This document shows positions 6,094-11,535 of a stretch of DNA of 14,254 bases, one piece after another. The notes beneath the pieces are model-generated. The model searched no databases. It saw nothing but the letters and a program-made list of their open reading frames with translations, and was not told the origin of the DNA. The stretch is from NCBI GenBank assembly GCA_039190385.1, contig JBCCYD010000126.1, forward strand, positions 1 to 14,254, in the 5' to 3' direction. The stretch comes from Xenococcus sp039190385 (GTDB lineage Bacteria > Cyanobacteriota > Cyanobacteriia > Cyanobacteriales > Xenococcaceae). Position numbers and translations under genes: made by a program. Within the stretch, counting starts at the first letter, position 1. Each line of letters starts with the position of its first letter.

Positions 6094-7539
6094 ATGAATA
6101 TTGAAACTATTATTCCTTATGTTGCGATCGCGATTTATTTATTGTCTACTTTGGTAATTGGCATTGTCGGTTATCGAGGAAGTAAAAATACTGTTGATGA
6201 TTATTTTTTAGCCAATCGCAGTCTAGGCTCTGTCGTTTTATTCTTTACTCTCATAGCTACTAATTTTAGTTCCTTTTTCTTTTTGGGTTTTGCTGGGGCA
6301 GGTTATCGCACAGGACTTAGTTATTATCCGATGATGACCTTTGGTACTGGTTTTGCCGCACTGACTTTTTACTATATCGGTTATCGAGTCTGGTTATTGG
6401 GAAAGTCCAAAGGCTTAGTGACGCCACCAGAATTAATTGACGAATGTTTTGGCAATAAAGCTCTGAAGTTAATTTTTCTAGCAGTAATGGTGATTTTTAC
6501 TTTGCCCTATCTAGCTTTGCAACCGATTGGCGCAGGATATTTATTAGAAAAACTGACGGGGGGACAAATCCCCTATTTTATTGGGGCGACAATTTTAACT
6601 TTCGCGATCGTTTTTTATGTCTTTATTGGCGGGATGAAAAGCGTTGCGCTGACTGATGTCTTGCAAGGCGTTTTAATGTCGGGATTGATGATAGTTGCCG
6701 TGGTCGCGATCGCGCAAGGTTTAGGCGGATTTTCCCAAGCGAATGAAACTGTTTATGCTCTAAAACCAGAACTTTTTTCTCGCAATGGAGCCGATAATTT
6801 TTTTACGCCGCAAATTTGGTTTAGCTATATGTGCTTATGGAGTTTCACTTTGCCCATGTTACCCCAAATTTTCATGCGGTTTTATACCCCGAAAACTCCG
6901 AAATCGCTCAAGGTTTCTGTAATACTTTATCCAATTATTACGATGCTGCTGTTTATTTGTCCGATAATTATTGGGATTTGGGGAAATATTGATTTTCCTG
7001 ATTTGGCAGGGAGAGCAACAGATCAGATTTTGCCTTCGATGTTAACAGAATATACTCCTGTTTGGATTTCATCGATTGTGATGGTGGGAGCATTATCTGC
7101 TTTTATGTCTACTTTGGATTCCCAACTTTTGGCGCTTAGCTCGATTTTGGTCAGAGATATTTATATTCCTTACTGTCGCAAAAATGCTTCATTATCAGAA
7201 CAAACTTTAGTCGGGAGATTATTAATTATCGGGTTAGCAATTATTGGTTTGATGTTGGCTTATAAACCACCCAGTACAATTTTGACTTTAGCAACCCAAG
7301 GATTTACCGGTATATCTGTCTTATTTCCCACAGTAATTGCCGCTTTATATGGTAAAAATATTAATCCTATAAGTTGTATTATTTCGATTTTAGTTGGAGA
7401 AAGTATGTTATTGGGATTAGAGCTAGGTTGGATTCCCAAGAGTTTAACTTTTGGTTTTCTTCCTGTAGTACCAATAGTTGCTATTTGTTCTCTAATTATT
7501 ATTTTAGGAATTCAGAAAAAAACTGTCGTTAAACAGTGA
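6094..7539 (+). CDS. Sodium:solute symporter (SSS family), substrate unknown
   Basis: 481 residues, normal for the SSS family (LeuT fold), with about 12-13 membrane segments judged from hydrophobicity. It imports a solute across the inner membrane using the sodium gradient. Family signatures are the N-terminal DDYFLANRSLG at 35-45, FIGGMKSVALTDVLQG at 177-192 (the GG-x5-TD-x2-Q signature) and ALSAFMSTLDSQLLALSS at 333-350. The Ser-Thr at 339-340 in that last motif aligns with residues that hold sodium in characterised members. The substrate cannot be read from sequence; the pantothenate/proline subgroup is only a general resemblance. It is co-directional with and 30 bases after the DUF3311 gene, which indicates one transcription unit. 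Its 3' end faces the convergent Uma2 gene across a heptamer-repeat spacer. Confidence 0.88.
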   Translation: MNIETIIPYVAIAIYLLSTLVIGIVGYRGSKNTVDDYFLANRSLGSVVLFFTLIATNFSSFFFLGFAGAGYRTGLSYYPMMTFGTGFAALTFYYIGYRVWLLGKSKGLVTPPELIDECFGNKALKLIFLAVMVIFTLPYLALQPIGAGYLLEKLTGGQIPYFIGATILTFAIVFYVFIGGMKSVALTDVLQGVLMSGLMIVAVVAIAQGLGGFSQANETVYALKPELFSRNGADNFFTPQIWFSYMCLWSFTLPMLPQIFMRFYTPKTPKSLKVSVILYPIITMLLFICPIIIGIWGNIDFPDLAGRATDQILPSMLTEYTPVWISSIVMVGALSAFMSTLDSQLLALSSILVRDIYIPYCRKNASLSEQTLVGRLLIIGLAIIGLMLAYKPPSTILTLATQGFTGISVLFPTVIAALYGKNINPISCIISILVGESMLLGLELGWIPKSLTFGFLPVVPIVAICSLIIILGIQKKTVVKQ

Positions 7540-7542
7540 ATC

Positions 7543-7606
7543 TAATTACTTATTACTCATTATCTCGATCCTGCGAAGACAGGACTCATTACTTATTACT
7601 TATTAC
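7543..7606. repeat. Two heptamer repeat tracts flanking a small hairpin, overlapping a stop codon
   Basis: Tract one is TAATTAC, TTATTAC, TCATTAT (7543-7563). Tract two is TCATTAC, TTATTAC, TTATTAC (7586-7606). Between them is a perfect 5-base hairpin, TCCTG (7569-7573) with CAGGA (7580-7584). The repeat family is the same as at 5424-5455. Its last unit contains the TAA stop of the minus-strand Uma2 gene (7603-7605), and the next repeat bases supply a second in-frame TAA. Confidence 0.8.
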
Positions 7607-8190
7607 TTGAATAAATTAACGCGATCGTAAAGGTCTTCTAAGCTAATTTCAAACTCAAAAGAATCAAAAGAAATCTTTGCATCTTTCCCTGAATATTCTG
7701 ATAATACCCATTGGTTAGAGTCATTTTTGGTAAATTTTTCTACCTGCATTTCCGTTTGACTAATTAAAAGGTATTCCCGAAAACTGGGAATAGTCCGATA
7801 CATTCTAAATTTATCACCGCGATCGTATTTTTCGGTTGAATCAGAGAGGATTTCCGCGATCGCTAAAGGATTAACAATTGTATCCGAGCGATTTTCCGCA
7901 AAGACCAAAGGAGTATTCACTACCATGACATCGGGATAGGTATAGAGGCGACAATTTGGGATCCATAAACGCAAATCACTCATAAAAACGCTATGGGATT
8001 TATTTCTTAGTCTGTAGTTAATAGCACTAGCTAGATTAATTGCAAGTCGATTATGATTAACCGTGCTTCCTGCCATGGGAATTATTTGACCATCAAAATA
8101 TTCACTTCTGTATTCAGCAGCAGTTTCTAGTTCTAAATATTCTTCTGAAAAGTAATCGGCTTTAGTTGGGACTTGCATTGTCTTAATCAT
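7603..8190 (-). CDS. Uma2-family (DUF820) PD-(D/E)XK nuclease-fold protein
   Basis: 195 residues, typical for the family, which is hugely expanded in cyanobacteria and has a restriction-endonuclease-like fold of unproven biological role. Visible motifs are YRSEYFDGQIIPMAG at 27-41, the acidic strand TYPDVMVV at 84-91 (D87), and IAEILSDSTEKYDRGDKF at 111-128, where E113 and K127 complete the expected metal-binding set. The chain continues with IPSFREYLLIS. The start at 8190 is uncertain. Met5 (8176-8178) fits a GGA ten bases upstream and the usual N-terminus of relatives, whereas the candidate -10 at 8205-8210 leaves only about 8 bases of leader for the first Met. The gene is divergent from a second, distantly similar Uma2 gene 51 bases away. 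Confidence 0.87.
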   Translation of the reverse strand: MIKTMQVPTKADYFSEEYLELETAAEYRSEYFDGQIIPMAGSTVNHNRLAINLASAINYRLRNKSHSVFMSDLRLWIPNCRLYTYPDVMVVNTPLVFAENRSDTIVNPLAIAEILSDSTEKYDRGDKFRMYRTIPSFREYLLISQTEMQVEKFTKNDSNQWVLSEYSGKDAKISFDSFEFEISLEDLYDRVNLFK

Positions 8191-8204
8191 CCACTTGTAG
8201 GTTT

Positions 8205-8210
8205 ATTATA
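8205..8210 (-). promoter_or_regulatory. Candidate -10 box for the minus-strand Uma2 gene
   Basis: TATAAT on the minus strand lies in the 51-base spacer between the two divergent Uma2 genes. A start about 7 bases later would leave 8 bases to the ATG at 8190 or about 20 to the ATG at 8178. No good -35 is seen. Confidence 0.35.
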
Positions 8211-8241
8211 GTAGCAAGAGTAAAAATATTGATACTCAATA

Positions 8242-8811
8242 ATGGTTAAAACTTCTACCACCAAAATAACCTTCTCTGAATATCTAAATTACGAAGATGG
8301 CACCGATAATCTTTATGAATTGGCTAATGGAGAATTATTGTTAGTGAATCCACCGGCAAAGAGACATTTCAATATTAGTCGTTTTCTAGTGAAACTATTT
8401 GAACAGGAAATATCGCGTCAGGGATTAGATATTGAAGTTTTTACAGGAATAGGAGTCCGAACAGGATTAACCTCTTCTCGTATCCCCGATGTTAGTTTGG
8501 TTCATGGTGAAGTATGGCGCAATCTTCCCGATGAGGTCTCGGCTGTAATTCAGGTTCCATTGCTATTGGCTGTCGAAATAGTTAGTTCAGGGCAAGAGCA
8601 AATATCGAGAGACTATACAGAAAAAGTAAGAGAATACCGAGAAACAGGAATTTCTGAATATTGGATTGTTGATCCGATCGCGCAAAAGATAACTATTTTG
8701 GTATTGGAGCAAGGAAGTTATCGTCAAACTGTTTATCAGGCTGATGATGCAGTTTTGTCTAATTTATTTCCTCAATTACAAGTTTCCGCGATCGCGATTT
8801 TATCTGCGTAA
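8242..8811 (+). CDS. Uma2-family (DUF820) PD-(D/E)XK nuclease-fold protein, second copy
   Basis: 189 residues. Motifs follow the family order: NLYELANGELLLVNPPAKRH at 23-42, SRIPDVSLV at 79-87 (D83), and LLAVEIVSSGQEQISRDYTE at 108-127 with E112, followed by K128 and then REYRETGISEYWIVDP. The C-terminal FPQLQVSAIAIL resembles the usual F-P-x-L ending. It shares domain but little detailed sequence with its divergent neighbour at 7603-8190, so the two are not a recent duplication. All putative catalytic residues are present. Its role is unknown; it could be a solitary nuclease of mobile origin. No clear Shine-Dalgarno precedes the ATG. Confidence 0.87.
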   Translation: MVKTSTTKITFSEYLNYEDGTDNLYELANGELLLVNPPAKRHFNISRFLVKLFEQEISRQGLDIEVFTGIGVRTGLTSSRIPDVSLVHGEVWRNLPDEVSAVIQVPLLLAVEIVSSGQEQISRDYTEKVREYRETGISEYWIVDPIAQKITILVLEQGSYRQTVYQADDAVLSNLFPQLQVSAIAILSA

Positions 8812-8967
8812 TCCATCTGAAGAATAGTCAATTTTTCAAAATTTTGTGTATTTGGATACTAGTTGCGACATTTTGTCAATATTAATTGCTAGAATACGGG
8901 AAAGTTGTGACTTTTGTTTACATAAAAAAGCAAATAAAGACTTCAATTCTTAATCTAGTTTAAAAAT

Positions 8968-9423
8968 ATGGGACTAATTAAAGGCGTTCAGATTCATCCT
9001 CTCGAATCTATTCAAGGGGGAATGGCGGAATTTTATACACCCCAATCCAGCGACGAAACTATGGTGGTAAAAATACCAGCCAACACTATTGATGATTTGT
9101 TTGTGCACAGAAATCAAACAGATCAGTTATTAGTCGTCAAAGGTACTATTGTCTTAGTGATTTTGTATAACCGAGAATATCAGTATATTCCTCTCACAGC
9201 TAAAATTCCTCAAATCGTTATTATTCCACCAAAAATTCTTCATGGTTCAATTAATCCTACAGATGAAGATTGTTTGTTAGTTAATGCCTTATTGCGTCAT
9301 GGGGAACCGCACCCCAAAGATTATCAGCCAGCAAAAAAACCTTTTGAATATGATCTCGAAAAAGCCAAATTGAGCTTAAAGAATATTGAAGCAAAAGCTT
9401 CTGAGATCGCGATATGTCATTAA
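8968..9423 (+). CDS. Cupin / RmlC-like (dTDP-4-dehydrorhamnose 3,5-epimerase-type) fold protein
   Basis: 151 residues. The central part reads as a single cupin barrel: DLFVHRNQTDQLLVVKGTIV at 43-62 (H47, then the V-x-G turn at G59), YQYIPLTAKIPQIVIIPPKI at 71-90, and LHGSINPTDEDCLLVN with H92. This arrangement resembles RmlC-type sugar epimerases more than metal-binding cupins, which would show an HxH(x)nE set that is missing here. The C-terminal 35 residues are charged and probably helical. I cannot say whether it is an active epimerase. No dTDP-sugar biosynthesis genes are nearby. It is preceded by a 156-base spacer with no strong promoter match and is followed 89 bases later by the radical SAM gene, which has its own -10 candidate. 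Confidence 0.7.
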   Translation: MGLIKGVQIHPLESIQGGMAEFYTPQSSDETMVVKIPANTIDDLFVHRNQTDQLLVVKGTIVLVILYNREYQYIPLTAKIPQIVIIPPKILHGSINPTDEDCLLVNALLRHGEPHPKDYQPAKKPFEYDLEKAKLSLKNIEAKASEIAICH

Positions 9424-9477
9424 AATGTAGTGGGAAAGACGACTGAAGCTAATCAGCATAAGGATTACAAGCATCGT

Positions 9478-9483
9478 TATAAT
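9478..9483 (+). promoter_or_regulatory. Candidate -10 box for the radical SAM gene
   Basis: A perfect TATAAT lies 29 bases before the ATG at 9513, predicting a leader of about 22 bases. The -35 region (AGCATA at 17 bases) is weak. The box lies inside the 89-base gap after the cupin gene, so the radical SAM gene need not depend on the cupin promoter. Confidence 0.35.
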
Positions 9484-9512
9484 GATCAAATTGTGAATCA
9501 GTACTTTTACTT

Positions 9513-11087
9513 ATGCGAACATTACTAATTTATCCCGTCTTTCCCCAGACATTCTGGTCTTACGACAAAATACTGGAATTAGTAGATCGCAAAGTATTAT
9601 TACCCCCTTTAGGATTGCTCACTGTCGCCAGTATTTTGCCCCAAGAATGGGAATTTAAATTAGTAGATCGCAATATTCGTCCTGTCACTGAAGCAGAATG
9701 GGCTTGGGCTGATCTCGTGATCTTTTCCGCAATGATTGTGCAAAAACACGATTTACTAGAGCAAATCCAAGAAGCGAAGCGACGAGGTAAATTAGTTGCT
9801 GTCGGTGGGCCTTACGCTACATCAGTCCCCGACGAACCGAAAAATGCTGGTGCCGACTTTTTGGTATTAGATGAAGGAGAAATCACTCTACCGATGTTTG
9901 TCGAAGCTTTGGCCAGAGGAGAAACCAAAGGAATTATTCGCGCCACAGAAAAACCCGATGTGACTACCACGCCAATTCCTCGTTATGACCTCTTAGAATT
10001 AGATGCTTATGATTCGATGTCGGTGCAATTTTCTAGAGGTTGTCCCTTTCAATGTGAATTTTGTGACATTATTGTGCTCTATGGTCGCAAACCTCGTACC
10101 AAAACACCCGACCAATTACTCCAAGAATTAGACTACCTCTATGAACTAGGTTGGCGTAGAGCGATCTTTATGGTGGATGATAATTTTATTGGTAATAAAC
10201 GCAACGTTAAATTATTCCTCAAAGAATTAAAAAATTGGCAAATTGAGCATCAATATCCTTTTTCTTTTAATACCGAAGCTTCTGTGGATTTAGCCGCAGA
10301 TCAAGAGTTAATGGATTTAATGGTCGAATGTAATTTTAATGCCGTATTTTTGGGAATTGAAACGCCTGATGAAGATAGTTTGGCCTTAACTAAAAAATTC
10401 CAAAATACCCGCAGTTCTTTAACTGATACTGTTGATAAAATCATCCGTAGTGGTCTGCGTCCAATGGCTGGTTTTATTATTGGTTTCGATGGTGAGAAAA
10501 AAGGCGCAGCCGATCGCATTATCAATTTTGTCGAAAGCTCGGCCATTCCTACTGCTATGTTTGGTATGTTGCAAGCTCTACCGAATACAGCTCTCTGGGC
10601 ACGTTTGGAAAAAGAAGAACGGTTACTCGAAAATGATAAACAAGATATTAATCAAACAACCTTAATTAATTTTATTCCCACTCGTCCGATTGAAGATATT
10701 GCCAATGAATATATTGAAACTTTTTGGAATTTATATGATCCAAATCTTTATTTAGATCGAGTTTATCGTTGTTTTTTGAAGTTAAAACATAATCCAATCA
10801 AGGTTCCTTTTCAAATGCCTACTTTTGTGGATCTGAAAGCTTTAGTGATCGTGATCTGGCGACAAGGATTTAAACGTAATACTCGTTGGAAATTTTGGCA
10901 TCATTTGTTCAGCATTATTAAAGAGAATCCTGGAGTCTGGGAACAATATTTAACTATGTGTGCCCATAATGAACATTTTTTGGAATATCGTGAAATTGTC
11001 AGAGAGCAAATTGAAAAACAATTAGCAGAATATTTAGCGCAAAAAACTCAATTGGCTGCGAGTCGGGATAAATCATTAGTACTGTGA
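9513..11087 (+). CDS. B12-binding-domain radical SAM enzyme (BchE/HpnP-like group, DUF4070-type C-terminus)
   Basis: 524 residues. The N-terminal 150 or so form a Rossmann-like cobalamin-binding domain (LLIYPVFPQTFWSY, LPPLGLLTVASILP, VAVGGPYATSVPDE). It lacks the DxHxxG motif of base-off proteins, as is usual in this class. The radical SAM core follows, with the iron-sulphur motif C177-x3-C181-x2-C184 (RGCPFQCEFCDI), then IFMVDDNFIGNKRNVK, FLGIETPDEDS and MAGFIIGFDGE. The region after about residue 370 fits DUF4070. Such enzymes use B12 and SAM for methyl transfers or rearrangements on poorly reactive carbons. The family includes the hopanoid C-2 methylase HpnP, but this sequence looks like a widespread cyanobacterial relative and I do not assign that activity. 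It is convergent with the antitoxin gene. Confidence 0.85.
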   Translation: MRTLLIYPVFPQTFWSYDKILELVDRKVLLPPLGLLTVASILPQEWEFKLVDRNIRPVTEAEWAWADLVIFSAMIVQKHDLLEQIQEAKRRGKLVAVGGPYATSVPDEPKNAGADFLVLDEGEITLPMFVEALARGETKGIIRATEKPDVTTTPIPRYDLLELDAYDSMSVQFSRGCPFQCEFCDIIVLYGRKPRTKTPDQLLQELDYLYELGWRRAIFMVDDNFIGNKRNVKLFLKELKNWQIEHQYPFSFNTEASVDLAADQELMDLMVECNFNAVFLGIETPDEDSLALTKKFQNTRSSLTDTVDKIIRSGLRPMAGFIIGFDGEKKGAADRIINFVESSAIPTAMFGMLQALPNTALWARLEKEERLLENDKQDINQTTLINFIPTRPIEDIANEYIETFWNLYDPNLYLDRVYRCFLKLKHNPIKVPFQMPTFVDLKALVIVIWRQGFKRNTRWKFWHHLFSIIKENPGVWEQYLTMCAHNEHFLEYREIVREQIEKQLAEYLAQKTQLAASRDKSLVL

Positions 11088-11171
11088 ACTGGATTGAGTA
11101 TTAGATATTAATTTAATCGCATTTCATTCTTTAGCCTAAAGCGATCGCACTAACCCCAGATTCTCTTCTTT

Positions 11172-11435
11172 TTAACTCACTTTAAAGAGTTTTTCTTTCA
11201 GCAAAGAATCTACAAGCATATCAACTGAGATTTGTTGTTCTTGAGAAACTTCTAGCAATTTTCCCATTAAATTTTCTTCGACAGAAACTAAATAATGTTT
11301 GTTTTTTATCTCAACATCAAAATCTACTTCTGGTAGAGCTTCTTCATATTCACCTAGATCGTGAGTATCGAAGAAATCAATCAGTTCTTCAGTTGAATCA
11401 AACTGAGGTAATTTTTTTGCTTTACTTTCTGCCAT
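11172..11435 (-). CDS. CopG/BrnA-like ribbon-helix-helix antitoxin, toxin partner degraded
   Basis: 87 residues from the ATG at 11433-11435. The frame is open further upstream to 11471, but the GAGAGG at 11443-11448 fixes the shorter start. The N-terminal part KLPQFDSTEELIDFFDTHDL resembles the PxFxSxxEExxFFxTHD opening of CopG-type antitoxins that pair with BrnT-like toxins. After an acidic linker, the C-terminus YLVSVEENLMGKLLEVSQEQ, followed by QISVDMLVDSLLKEKL, has the strand-helix-helix shape of a ribbon-helix-helix DNA-binding domain. In intact systems the toxin gene lies just upstream and overlaps the antitoxin start. Here that position holds only the end of a toxin frame (11422-11535), overlapping by 14 bases. 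The antitoxin itself looks intact and may now act alone, as a repressor or a protective antitoxin. Confidence 0.75.
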   Translation of the reverse strand: MAESKAKKLPQFDSTEELIDFFDTHDLGEYEEALPEVDFDVEIKNKHYLVSVEENLMGKLLEVSQEQQISVDMLVDSLLKEKLFKVS

Positions 11436-11535
11436 ACAATTTCCTCTCTTTTTTTGCCATATCTCTAGCACTTAAAATTAGAGCTTGACTAGACAATTTA
11501 TATATAAACAATGGCGAGTATCTTACTTGTTTTTT
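11422..11535 (-). pseudogene. C-terminal remnant of a BrnT-like toxin
   Basis: Minus-strand frame of 37 sense codons ending at TAA 11422-11424. Its last 20 residues, ALILSARDMAKKERKLYGRK, match the typical BrnT-family C-terminus (I-S-A-R-x-x-x-K-x-E-R-x-x-Y). It overlaps the antitoxin start by 14 bases, the usual BrnT-BrnA arrangement. Upstream the similarity fades by about 11493, and the frame is closed by TAA at 11536-11538, so roughly three quarters of the toxin is gone. No compensating frame of the missing part is visible in the next 100 bases, which instead begin the divergent TIR gene. It is too short to encode an active RNase-fold toxin. Confidence 0.6.
11443..11448 (-). promoter_or_regulatory. 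Shine-Dalgarno GAGAGG deciding the antitoxin start
   Basis: GAGAGG lies 7 bases from the ATG at 11435 on the minus strand, a near-ideal distance. It is inside the toxin remnant's reading frame, as expected for translationally coupled toxin-antitoxin pairs. Confidence 0.65.

Noticed and set aside
7569..7584. TCCTG/CAGGA hairpin as a bidirectional terminator between the symporter and Uma2
   Set aside because: The stem is only 5 bp and is flanked by heptamer repeats rather than T-runs. It is kept only as part of the repeat feature.
5424..7606. Tandem heptamers as a CRISPR array
   Set aside because: Units are 7 bases with no spacers, and the tracts are separated by ordinary genes.
8863..8895. 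TTGCGA/TTGTCA with TAGAAT as a promoter for the cupin gene
   Set aside because: Spacings of 21 and 11 bases do not fit a sigma-70 promoter.
10301..10665. Two open frames (10301-10546 minus, 10432-10665 plus) inside the radical SAM gene
   Set aside because: Out-of-frame shadows of a gene with complete family motifs.
9513..11087. Naming the radical SAM gene hpnP (hopanoid C-2 methylase)
   Set aside because: The family resemblance is general. No hopanoid genes lie nearby and I cannot separate the clades by eye.
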